Assembly (NCBI GenBank): GCA_964371695.1
Contig: CAYJOG010000098.1
Span: 1 to 8,554, forward strand
Direction of reading: 5' to 3'
DNA: 8,554 bases
DNA from: CAYJOG01 sp964371695 [NCBI: uncultured bacterium]
Lineage (GTDB): Bacteria > CAYJOG01
A program made the position numbers and the translations under genes. Under the pieces are notes generated by a model. That model did not search any database, was not told where the DNA came from, and saw only the letters and a program-made list of their open reading frames with translations. Below, one piece after another: positions 1 through 5,853 of this stretch (positions within the stretch are counted from its first letter, which is position 1; every line of letters starts with the position of its first letter).

Positions 1-71
1 CGCCCCCCCGGCCCGTGCCACGAAGGGCGAATCCCGTCCCCCGCTCCCCCACCCTGCCCCGCAACATTGTC

Positions 72-357
72 CTCTCTCCCCTTTATGGGGAGAGGGTTGG
101 GGTGAGGGGTTCACCAACAAAGCCGATGCCAAACAGGGTGTGTTTTTCTCCAACCCCACCACCGGGCCGCTTCGCGGCGGTCGCAAGGCATTGCCTTGCT
201 CCATGGCGGGGGCGCGGCAGCGCCCTGTTTTCACAAAAGGTTCGCCCACAATCGGTGTCCAGACTTTTGTCTTGCGGCAGCCGACTGATGCTGCCGCACT
301 CCCAAATGCCCACCCGCACCCATTACCCCAGCCCTCTCCCCATAAAGGGGAGCGGGT
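72..357. repeat. Intergenic element bounded by 27-nt inverted repeats
   Basis: This gene-free stretch is framed by an inverted pair: positions 76-102 match the reverse complement of 326-352 at 26 of 27 bases. Each end is itself a small hairpin: 74-81/87-94 (CTCTCCCC with loop TTTAT) and 336-341/347-352 (loop ATAAA). The interior adds further perfect hairpins: 166-170/174-178, 183-189/193-199 (GCAAGGC, loop ATT) and 273-280/291-298 (TGCGGCAG, 10-nt loop). End sequences of the CTCTCCCC...GGGGAGAGGG type are common dispersed intergenic repeats in many bacterial genomes. There is no transposase, and the open frames crossing it look like composition artefacts. It is probably a MITE-like or REP-like repeat. 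Outside it, 1-71 and 358-404 show nothing I can name. Confidence 0.6.
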
Positions 358-404
358 GTAAAGAGAAAGCCTCCTCATTTCCCGCCGGAAGAGCATAAGT
401 TTTT

Positions 405-410
405 TACACT
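405..410 (+). promoter_or_regulatory. -10-like TACACT, leaderless start of the 417 gene
   Basis: TACACT matches the -10 consensus at four of six bases and lies exactly 6 nt before the ATG at 417, so transcription would begin at the A of the start codon. No Shine-Dalgarno sequence lies in between (ACCCCC), and no convincing -35 box is visible. The same arrangement recurs at three other genes in the window, which is the main reason to believe it. Confidence 0.5.
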
Positions 411-416
411 ACCCCC

Positions 417-1025
417 ATGCCGCAACTGAACTATGGCGCGGAGCTGACCGAGACTTTTTCGGCCCGCGACGCCCTCAGCCAGGGGTCATTCATGTTCCTG
501 TGGCTGCACTTGGCGGCGCTGCCGCTGATGGTGTTGTGGCCCGCCTGGCCCGTGGGGGGGCACCTGGGCCTGCTGGCGGCGGCCCTGGCCATGGCGGGAG
601 GCGGAGCAGACTTCTGGCGGCGACGGGGCAGCGTGGGCAGCCGCATGGGCCTGTGCGCCGTGGCGGCCCTGGCGGTGGCGCTGGTGCTTTTTCGCCTGCC
701 TGCGCCGTGGTTGCAGGAATTTTTCAGACAATTGCTGGGGTTGTTGTATTACATCAGCCTGGGCGCGGCGGGGGGCATGGGCGTGGCCCACGGCCTGCGG
801 GCCCTTTCGGGCCGCCCCCATTCCCGCCCCTGGCTGGTGATTTATGCCTGGGGGCTGGGACTTCTGCTGTTGGCCGCTAAACTCTGGCCCACCGATTACG
901 CTCTGGCCATGTCCCTCACCGCCACCAACGCCTACCGATTCTTTCTGCTGGTCACCGCGTGGCTGCCGCCGGTGCTTTTGTCGTTGGACACCCGCGAGCC
1001 CAACATGGAAGGAGCCAGCCGATGA
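417..1025 (+). CDS. Unrecognised multi-pass inner-membrane protein
   Basis: This 202-residue protein is not one I recognise. About six hydrophobic segments can be seen, near residues 25-43, 47-63, 77-93, 105-126, 138-155 and 174-190, so it is probably an integral membrane protein. Short basic loops (WRRRGS near 67-72, GRPHSRP near 132-138) lie between segments. The chosen ATG at 417 lacks a ribosome binding site but has a -10-like hexamer 6 nt upstream, consistent with a leaderless mRNA. An alternative ATG at 492 (residue 26) is preceded by AGGGG at 481-485 and would trim a polar 25-residue N-terminus. The stop codon overlaps the start of the downstream GHMP kinase (ATGA), so the two proteins are probably made together. 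A role in sugar or envelope metabolism is suggested only by that coupling. Confidence 0.75.
   Translation: MPQLNYGAELTETFSARDALSQGSFMFLWLHLAALPLMVLWPAWPVGGHLGLLAAALAMAGGGADFWRRRGSVGSRMGLCAVAALAVALVLFRLPAPWLQEFFRQLLGLLYYISLGAAGGMGVAHGLRALSGRPHSRPWLVIYAWGLGLLLLAAKLWPTDYALAMSLTATNAYRFFLLVTAWLPPVLLSLDTREPNMEGASR
1007..1014 (+). promoter_or_regulatory. Shine-Dalgarno GGAAGGAG deciding the kinase start
   Basis: GGAAGGAG lies 7 nt before ATG 1022, inside the end of the preceding gene. It fixes the kinase start at 1022 rather than at the longer in-frame open region beginning near 959, which overlaps the membrane protein gene. Confidence 0.85.
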
Positions 1026-2011
1026 GCCAGACCAGCGTCAGGACGTATTACCGGATTGACATTGCGGGGGGTTGGACCGACGTGCCGCCGCTTTATTTCG
1101 GCACACCGGGCGTGGTGCTCACTGCGTCGCTCGCCAAAGGCATCACGCTGGACGCCGCACTGGCCCAGGAACGCGCCGTGGCCGTGGCGGGTGAGGCCCC
1201 TGCGCCCTTTTCAGCCGATGCGAACGCCCCTTTTGCCTGCCGGGCCGCCCAGGCCGTGGGCGAGGTGTTCGGCCCCTGGCCCAGCGTGTTGATCCGCGTG
1301 ACGCCCGACCTGCCCGGCGGCGCGGGGCTGGGTTCCAGCGGCGCGCTGTTGGGCGGCTTGGTGATGCTGCACCACGCCCTGCGCGGCGTGGCGTGCAGCC
1401 CGCTGGCCGCAGCGGTGGAAGCCCGCAAAATCGAAGTGGAAAAACTGGGCCACGCCGCAGGCTGGCAAGACCCCATCGCCGCCTGCCTGGGGGGCTTTCT
1501 GGGGCAGCGGTTCAGCCGGGGAGAAGAAAACATTCTGCACCTGGCCATGTCCGAGCCGTTTCTGAAAAATCTACTGACCCGCTCGCTGGTGGTGGTCACC
1601 GGCCACAACCGCGTGAGTGGCGACGTGGTGGGCGAGGTGTCTCGCCGCTACGCCGAAGACCATGTGCCCACCCACGACGCCATGCAGGTGATCCGCGACG
1701 CCGTGAAGGCCTGCGTACACGCCGTGATGAACCAGGACGAAGCCGCCCTGGTGGCGGGAGTGAAAAAAAACGTGTCCGGTCAGTTGGCCCTGCACCCGGC
1801 CATTGGCCACGAGGTCTACGACCAGATGCAAACCGCCCTGGGCGAGCGCCTGCTGGTACTCAAACCCCTGGGGGCGGGCGGCGGCGGCAACGCCTGGGTT
1901 TTGCTGCGTTCGGCGCAGGATGTGCCCGCAGCGCAATCTGCCCTGGGGGCCTACACCACCTTCGTGCCGGAGCTGGCCGATTTCCGCGGCCAAGTGGATG
2001 TTCAAACCTGA
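1022..2011 (+). CDS. GHMP-family sugar kinase (fucokinase / heptose kinase-like)
   Basis: Three GHMP kinase signatures are present in order in this 329-residue protein: the N-terminal substrate motif RIDIAGGWTD (11-20), the glycine-rich ATP loop PGGAGLGSSGALL (98-110), and a C-terminal motif LGAGGGGNAW (283-292). A further conserved stretch, GWQDPIAACLGG (147-158), resembles the catalytic-acid region of sugar kinases in this group. The GGWTD followed by PP is typical of L-fucokinase C-terminal domains and close to D-glycero-D-manno-heptose 7-phosphate kinase (HddA). The likely reaction is ATP-dependent phosphorylation of a sugar or sugar phosphate in the cytoplasm, feeding a nucleotide-sugar pathway. 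No nucleotidyltransferase partner is visible in the window, so the substrate cannot be named. The start overlaps the stop of the membrane protein gene by ATGA with a strong ribosome binding site, indicating translational coupling. Confidence 0.88.
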   Translation: MSQTSVRTYYRIDIAGGWTDVPPLYFGTPGVVLTASLAKGITLDAALAQERAVAVAGEAPAPFSADANAPFACRAAQAVGEVFGPWPSVLIRVTPDLPGGAGLGSSGALLGGLVMLHHALRGVACSPLAAAVEARKIEVEKLGHAAGWQDPIAACLGGFLGQRFSRGEENILHLAMSEPFLKNLLTRSLVVVTGHNRVSGDVVGEVSRRYAEDHVPTHDAMQVIRDAVKACVHAVMNQDEAALVAGVKKNVSGQLALHPAIGHEVYDQMQTALGERLLVLKPLGAGGGGNAWVLLRSAQDVPAAQSALGAYTTFVPELADFRGQVDVQT

Positions 2012-2033
2012 GCACATGAACGTTTTTTTACTG

Positions 2034-2086
2034 AGAGCCTGTTTCTATTACACCATGCGAAACATGGTGTAATAGAAACAGGCTCT
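2034..2086. repeat. Perfect 24-bp palindrome with CGAAA loop
   Basis: Arms 2034-2057 and 2063-2086 are perfectly complementary and both carry the terminal AGAGCCTGTTT of the repeat family. The apex ATGCGAAACAT (2055-2065) differs at one base from the apex of the equivalent hairpin in copy 2 (7143-7153, ATGTGAAACAT), whereas the stems below are quite different. There is no T-tract after it, so it is not a standard intrinsic terminator for the upstream kinase. Confidence 0.85.
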
Positions 2087-2109
2087 TGCGGGCCATGGAT
2101 GGCCCGCTT

Positions 2110-2144
2110 CAAAAGCCGAAGTGTTGAAAACACTGAGGCTTTTG
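2110..2144. repeat. Hairpin with tandem GA/GA internal loop (copy 1)
   Basis: The outer stem is CAAAAGCC (2110-2117)/GGCTTTTG (2137-2144). A symmetric GA/GA internal loop follows (2118-2119, 2135-2136), then an inner stem AGTGTT (2120-2125)/AACACT (2129-2134) with loop GAA. Copy 2 has the same layout at 7254-7288 with compensating base-pair changes. GA/GA tandems can form sheared pairs in RNA. Confidence 0.7.
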
Positions 2145-2223
2145 CCCGCCAAGGGGGCTTTGCCCCCGCTGGCGGTAAGTTTATAAAGTCCACGACGGAC
2201 TTTTAAAACAGGTTCTAAGGAGA

Positions 2224-2284
2224 CGCGACGCCCCCGTCGCGCCCAACCCTCATAAAAACAGATACGGCGACGAGGGCGTCGCCG
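2224..2284. repeat. Two small GC-rich hairpins upstream of lpxB
   Basis: Two perfect hairpins with related stems stand in tandem: CGCGACG (2224-2230)/CGTCGCG (2235-2241) with loop CCCC, and CGGCGACG (2265-2272)/CGTCGCCG (2277-2284) with loop AGGG. The loops are complementary in sense, so the second unit resembles an inverted copy of the first. Units of this GACGCCC...GTCGC kind occur as dispersed intergenic repeats in several phyla. They sit 35 nt before lpxB and no U-tract follows. Confidence 0.6.
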
Positions 2285-2306
2285 CTACGCAAGGTTTTCA
2301 AACTTC

Positions 2307-2310
2307 AGGA
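2307..2310 (+). promoter_or_regulatory. lpxB: Ribosome binding site AGGA of lpxB
   Basis: AGGA lies 8 nt before ATG 2319 in an A-rich leader, a normal Shine-Dalgarno arrangement. Unlike the leaderless-type starts in this window, no TANNNT hexamer abuts the start codon. No clear lpxB promoter could be identified in 2285-2306. Confidence 0.6.
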
Positions 2311-2318
2311 AAATAAAA

Positions 2319-3503
2319 ATGACTGGCGCCGCCTCAACTTCTGTCTTCACCCCCCAGCGGCCGCTGAGGCTGTTTTTTCTGGCGGGTGAAGCCAGCGGCG
2401 ACGCCAACGCTGCCTATCTGGTGCAGCAGTTGAAACAGGAGGGCGTGCCGGTGGAGGTACACGCTTTTGGGGGCGAGCGCCTGGCCGCCGAGGGGGCCGC
2501 GATTCACCTGCAAAGCACCGACCTGGGCAGCCTGGGCCTCACTCAGGGCCTGAAACGTGTGCCTGCCTATTGGCGCGCCCGGCGGCTGCTCAGGCGGCTG
2601 CTCAAAGAGCTGAAACCCGACCTGTACGTGCCGGTGGATTTTCGCGCCTTCAACATCCGCACACTGCCCTTTGCCCAGGAGGCCGGTGTGCCGGTGGTGT
2701 ATTTTTTTGCCCCGCCGGTGTGGGGGGTGCAGGGCATCAAGCGGTTTGTGCTTCTCAAGGAGTACGGTGTCCACGCGCTGCTCACGTTTCCTTTTCAGAA
2801 GGAGTTTTATGAAATGGCGGGTGTGGCCCACACCGCCGTGGGACATCCCCTGCTGGATCGCTACCCCCTGGACGAACCCCGCGCCGCGCGGCGGGCCCGG
2901 CTGGGGGGCGGCGAAAAACCATTGGTAGGCCTGTTGCCCGGCAGCCGGGGCGATGAGTTGCGGCGTCTGTTGCCGGTGCTGGCACAGGTGGTGGCCCGGC
3001 GGCCAGCGTGGGATTTTGTGCTGATGCCCGCCCGTCAGTCTCAACGGGCGGTGCTGGAAAACTTTGCGACGCAAACCGGCGGACGGGTGCGGCTGTTCTG
3101 GGGTGAGAAGGCCGATTTTTTTGGCGGGACAGACGCCCTGGCGGCGTGCAGCGGCACCGTGACGCTGGAAGCGGCGCTGATGGGCACCCCCATGGCCATT
3201 ATTTACAAAGTGGGCTGGATTGAAGCCGCGATTTATCGCCTGCTGGTGAAACAACCCTTTGTGGGCATGCCCAATATTCTGGCCGGGCGAGAGGTGGCCC
3301 CGGAACTGCTGCAGCAGGACTGCTCACCAGAACAGATTTTGTCGCATCTGGACGGCTGGCTGCGGGACAAGACGCTTTGGGAAACCACCAGCCAGGGGCT
3401 GCTGAGCGTGCGGGAAAAACTGGGCGAGCCGGGGGCGCTGGGCCGCAGCGCCCGTGCGCTGGTGACACTGGCGGAGCAGGCGCGGAAGGATTCTGGCGAA
3501 TAA
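2319..3503 (+). CDS. lpxB: Lipid-A-disaccharide synthase LpxB
   Basis: LpxB (glycosyltransferase family 19) joins UDP-2,3-diacylglucosamine to lipid X, giving the lipid A disaccharide 1-phosphate at the cytoplasmic face of the inner membrane. The family marks are all in order in this 394-residue protein (family about 380): GEASGD (23-28), VDFRAFN (106-112), FFAPPVW (129-135), LLPGSRGDEL (205-214), SGTVTLEAAL (278-287) and GMPNILAGREVAPELLQ (316-332). D107 aligns by motif with the essential Asp98 of E. coli LpxB. Two motifs are atypical: the usual IDxPDFN reads VDFRAFN, and the usual SPSVWAW reads APPVWGV. About 16 residues precede the conserved core. The gene stands alone rather than in the familiar lpxD-fabZ-lpxA-lpxB cluster and converges on the minus-strand operon with 16 nt between stops. 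No terminator is visible there. The shift in motifs could mean a divergent acceptor, but the enzyme assignment is firm. Confidence 0.93.
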   Translation: MTGAASTSVFTPQRPLRLFFLAGEASGDANAAYLVQQLKQEGVPVEVHAFGGERLAAEGAAIHLQSTDLGSLGLTQGLKRVPAYWRARRLLRRLLKELKPDLYVPVDFRAFNIRTLPFAQEAGVPVVYFFAPPVWGVQGIKRFVLLKEYGVHALLTFPFQKEFYEMAGVAHTAVGHPLLDRYPLDEPRAARRARLGGGEKPLVGLLPGSRGDELRRLLPVLAQVVARRPAWDFVLMPARQSQRAVLENFATQTGGRVRLFWGEKADFFGGTDALAACSGTVTLEAALMGTPMAIIYKVGWIEAAIYRLLVKQPFVGMPNILAGREVAPELLQQDCSPEQILSHLDGWLRDKTLWETTSQGLLSVREKLGEPGALGRSARALVTLAEQARKDSGE

Positions 3504-3519
3504 CCAGGGGCTTCACGCC

Positions 3520-4413
3520 TTACTGCATCGACTTCTTGAAGATCTTGTAATCCTGAAAATAGCCGTTTTTCCTGGCCTTTTTTTCCAGATTCAGCAAAGG
3601 TTCATACAAGGCTGGGCCGGTTTTAACCAACCTTATGTTGGCCGCTTGGGCCATGCGCCGGAACTCAGGAAAGTCCGGGCTGGTGTTGGCGCTGAGAAGC
3701 ATCTCAATTATTTTTTCCTTCGTCTGTTTCGAAACCGCCGGTTTCACGAAATAGGGCGGAATGGGCACGATGGGGCCGCAGGCCAGTTCCCTCAGATTTT
3801 TCACCGCCCCAGGGTTGGTGGTTTCCGTGAACCGAAACACCACCTTGTTGGCCAGTGCGCCGTCCACTTGGTCCAGACTCAAGGCCAGCAGTCCCGACTG
3901 CGCCACCTCCACCGTCTGTAGTCTTCCCAGCACCCGTATGGGACTTTTGCCCAAAATGTCGGCCAGGATGGCGTAATACAACTCTGTGCCCAGCATCATG
4001 ACCCTTTTGTCTGCCAGGTCAGCCGGGCGGCGAATGGGCCCTGTTTTTTTGACGTACAGACACACGGGCATGGACCCCTCGAACATCAAGGGCATTACCA
4101 GCGGCTCTACTTTCCATTTCTCTCTGGCGTTCAGATAAACATTGGAGTCATCGGAGAACACCAGATCAAAGTCCCCCTTCTCCAACACCGGAAGATATTG
4201 CCTGGCCCCCGCCTGAATCCTGATGTCAAAAGGCTGTTTCAACCTGCCCTCAAGCGCCGTCATGAGATCCATGAAAACCCGGCGGATGAACTGCGTGTCG
4301 GCGTCGGATTTGGTCAGCATCAACCGGGCGCGGAAGGGCTGAGAAGGTTGGGCCGCGCAGGTTGCCCCGCTGCACAGCAGCACAACGGCCAGCACCACCA
4401 CGGACCTGTTCAT
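3520..4413 (-). CDS. PhnD-like periplasmic substrate-binding protein
   Basis: The 297-residue protein begins MNRSVVVLAVVLLCSGATCA, a Sec signal peptide probably cleaved near residues 20-21. No good lipobox is seen. The mature part resembles the phosphate/phosphonate-binding PhnD family of solute receptors: a first lobe with FDLVFSDDSNVYLNA (82-96), a hinge region VKKTGPIRRPADLADKRVMM (121-140), and a second lobe with DQVDGALANK (181-190). The ATG at 4413 is chosen over a longer in-frame open region (to 4575) because the extra residues overlap the upstream PAS gene, read like shadow sequence and would bury the signal peptide. There is no strong ribosome binding site. It is the last gene of the sppA-maf-PAS operon, 26 nt after the PAS gene. 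No ABC permease or ATPase lies nearby, so it may serve as a sensor or orphan receptor rather than in transport. The ligand is unknown. Confidence 0.82.
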   Translation of the reverse strand: MNRSVVVLAVVLLCSGATCAAQPSQPFRARLMLTKSDADTQFIRRVFMDLMTALEGRLKQPFDIRIQAGARQYLPVLEKGDFDLVFSDDSNVYLNAREKWKVEPLVMPLMFEGSMPVCLYVKKTGPIRRPADLADKRVMMLGTELYYAILADILGKSPIRVLGRLQTVEVAQSGLLALSLDQVDGALANKVVFRFTETTNPGAVKNLRELACGPIVPIPPYFVKPAVSKQTKEKIIEMLLSANTSPDFPEFRRMAQAANIRLVKTGPALYEPLLNLEKKARKNGYFQDYKIFKKSMQ

Positions 4414-4439
4414 CAGCGAAATGGCCCCACGACGAACAC

Positions 4440-5219
4440 CTACCCCCCCAGGCTGCCCTGGCCCACATACTGGCCGATGAGCATGACCTGTTTGAGTTCC
4501 GTGCCGATGTCCGGCACCAGGGCATAGCGCCAGCGCAGGGTCAGGCGGCTGCCGTCTTTGCCCAATAGGGGACACTCCACCGTGGCATCGGCCTCGCCAG
4601 TCTGAATGTCCAGCAAAAAATGACCCATGGTCATCTGGTCTTCTTCGGCGATCATCATCTGCAAAAAGTTCTGGCTCTTCATTTCGGCCTGAGTGTAACC
4701 ACTCAGCACCTCGGCCAGTTGGTTGGTGGTCTGGATTTCCTGCTGCTGATCCACCACCACCAGAAAAAACGGGCTGGCGTTGCCCATTTCCCGGATGTAA
4801 ATCATGGCCTGCTTCAGGGCCATGTCGCGGAACACGTCAATGGTGCAGTCTTCAATCAGGCACACCAGGGCGATGTGCTGGCGGGTTTCGGGGTGCAGCA
4901 CGGGGTTGAAGTATTCCCGCAGCCAGTGGCTGTCCTGCTCTTCCTGCATGAAGCCCGATGGCGGCACCAGTTCGTAGGGGGCCAGCGTGATGGGTATGCC
5001 CCGTTTGGCCAGCTCCAGCAGGTCGCCCTGCAGGCGACCCGGGGCCATCACGGCGTGCTCCAGCACACTGCCCAGGGGCACGTTCTGGCAATAAAGCGCA
5101 CGGGCCATGTCGTTGACAAACATCACCCGGTTATCCACGCCATACATCACCGCGCCCATGGGGTGAAGGCCATACACTGCGTCAAAAATGCGCTTCAGAT
5201 CGTCGTGGTGCTGGGTCAC
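4440..5219 (-). CDS. Tandem PAS-domain protein without output domain
   Basis: Two PAS-like units are seen in 259 residues. The first spans about 10-128 (FDAVYGLHPMGAVMYGVDN at 12-30, then FVNDMARALY). The second spans about 147-255 and is more typical: NASPFFLVVVDQQQEI, then LAEVLSGYTQAEM (168-180), then FLQMMIAEEDQ, and a strand-rich end LTLRWRYALV. The protein stops after the second PAS domain. No histidine kinase, GGDEF/EAL, methyl-accepting or DNA-binding region follows, nor are there membrane segments, so it is a cytoplasmic ligand- or partner-binding module. The start is GTG (5219), because an in-frame stop lies six codons upstream; no Shine-Dalgarno is visible. Maf ends 15 nt before it and the PhnD-like gene starts 26 nt after it, so a sensing pair with that receptor is plausible but unproven. 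Confidence 0.82.
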   Translation of the reverse strand: MTQHHDDLKRIFDAVYGLHPMGAVMYGVDNRVMFVNDMARALYCQNVPLGSVLEHAVMAPGRLQGDLLELAKRGIPITLAPYELVPPSGFMQEEQDSHWLREYFNPVLHPETRQHIALVCLIEDCTIDVFRDMALKQAMIYIREMGNASPFFLVVVDQQQEIQTTNQLAEVLSGYTQAEMKSQNFLQMMIAEEDQMTMGHFLLDIQTGEADATVECPLLGKDGSRLTLRWRYALVPDIGTELKQVMLIGQYVGQGSLGG

Positions 5220-5228
5220 GCGGGGGGC

Positions 5229-5234
5229 ATTGTA
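5229..5234 (-). promoter_or_regulatory. -10-like TACAAT before the PAS gene
   Basis: On the minus strand TACAAT (five of six bases of the -10 consensus) directly follows the maf stop region and ends 9 nt before the GTG at 5219. It would give a leader of about 3 nt. It may be an internal operon promoter for the PAS and PhnD-like genes. No -35 box is evident. Confidence 0.35.
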
Positions 5235-5846
5235 TCAAGATCGGAGGGGGAATCCCGCCTCTTCAAGGAGCGCCGCCAAAAGCGCCACCGGCAGGCCCAC
5301 CACGTTGTTCCACGAGCCGCGCACCTCTTTTATCAGCGCCGCCCCCAGCCCCTGCGCCCCATAGGCCCCAGCCTTGTCTGTCCACTCGCCGCTTTTGAGG
5401 TAGCGGGTGATCTCCGCCTCGCTCAGGTTTCTGAAGCACACGCGGGTGCGCTCCACACCGGTCTGGGCCGGGCCACCCGGCAGGGGCAACACCGCCACGG
5501 CGCTGAAAACCGTTTGCCACTGGCCGCTGAGGGTGCGCAGCATCTCCTGAGCCTGTTGGCGGCCCGTGGGTTTGCCCAGAGGGGTTTTGCCCAGCAGCAC
5601 CACGGTGTCGGCCCCCACCACCCAGCCACTCGCCCCGGCGGGCAGGTGGGCGTGGCGGGCCTTGTTCAGCGCCAGGTTTTGCAGTGTGCGGCTGGGCTGG
5701 TGCAGCACGGCGGGCAATGGAGGTTCCTCAAAGGCGCTCTTCACAATCACCGCCTCCGGCGCAATCATCTGGATCAACTGATGCCGCCGGGGCGAGGCGC
5801 TGGCCAGGAAAAGGCGCGGTGGCGGTTGTCGCGAAGCCTGACTCAC
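5235..5846 (-). CDS. maf: Maf nucleotide pyrophosphatase (YhdE type)
   Basis: Maf proteins hydrolyse non-canonical or excess nucleoside triphosphates to the monophosphate and pyrophosphate in the cytoplasm, acting as house-cleaning enzymes. The 203-residue length fits the family. Motifs are in order: LASASPRR (14-21), WVVGADTVVLLG (75-86), LGKP (90-93), DKAGAYGAQG (157-166) and GSWNNVVGLP (177-186). The DKAGAYG-x-QG form points to the dTTP/UTP-hydrolysing YhdE branch rather than the 7-methyl-GTP-specific YceF branch. The start is GTG at 5846, with no ribosome binding site; only 7 nt separate it from the sppA stop, so translation probably depends on coupling. A few extra residues (SQASRQPPP) precede the core. 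Confidence 0.92.
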   Translation of the reverse strand: MSQASRQPPPRLFLASASPRRHQLIQMIAPEAVIVKSAFEEPPLPAVLHQPSRTLQNLALNKARHAHLPAGASGWVVGADTVVLLGKTPLGKPTGRQQAQEMLRTLSGQWQTVFSAVAVLPLPGGPAQTGVERTRVCFRNLSEAEITRYLKSGEWTDKAGAYGAQGLGAALIKEVRGSWNNVVGLPVALLAALLEEAGFPLRS

Positions 5847-5853
5847 AAAATGC

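Larger units (their letters stand above)
2034..2219. mobile_element. Multi-hairpin repeat, copy 1 (MITE-like, non-coding)
   Basis: The element runs from GAGCCTGTTT (2035) to AAACAGGTTC (ending 2215), the same termini as copy 2 at 7117-7364. It is a chain of hairpins: a perfect 24-bp palindrome (2034-2057/2063-2086), 2088-2096/2099-2107 (GCGGGCCAT), 2110-2117/2137-2144 with an inner stem, 2146-2151/2170-2175 enclosing GGGGGC-TTT-GCCCCC, and 2180-2191/2197-2208 with loop ACGAC. The last has two mismatches (A2183/A2205, T2184/T2204), as though its arms came from two variants. No protein is encoded and no clear target duplication is visible (GA on the left, TA on the right). It separates the kinase gene from lpxB and may interrupt transcription between them, although no U-tract terminator is seen. 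Confidence 0.7.

Noticed and set aside
72-352. CRISPR array
   Set aside because: The repeats are two inverted ends, not regularly spaced direct repeats; no spacers or cas genes are visible.
15-398. 127-codon open frame on the plus strand at the window start
   Set aside because: It crosses both inverted repeats and internal hairpins, with a Pro/Arg/Ser-rich translation and no ribosome binding site.
2022-2086. Intrinsic terminator after the kinase gene
   Set aside because: The palindrome is strong, but the T run (2023-2029) lies before it rather than after, so neither strand has the hairpin-then-U order.
2334-3254. 306-codon open frame on the minus strand
   Set aside because: It is antisense to lpxB, whose motifs are unambiguous.
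4414-4575. 54-residue N-terminal extension of the PhnD-like protein
   Set aside because: It overlaps the end of the PAS gene and would bury a clear signal peptide starting at 4413.
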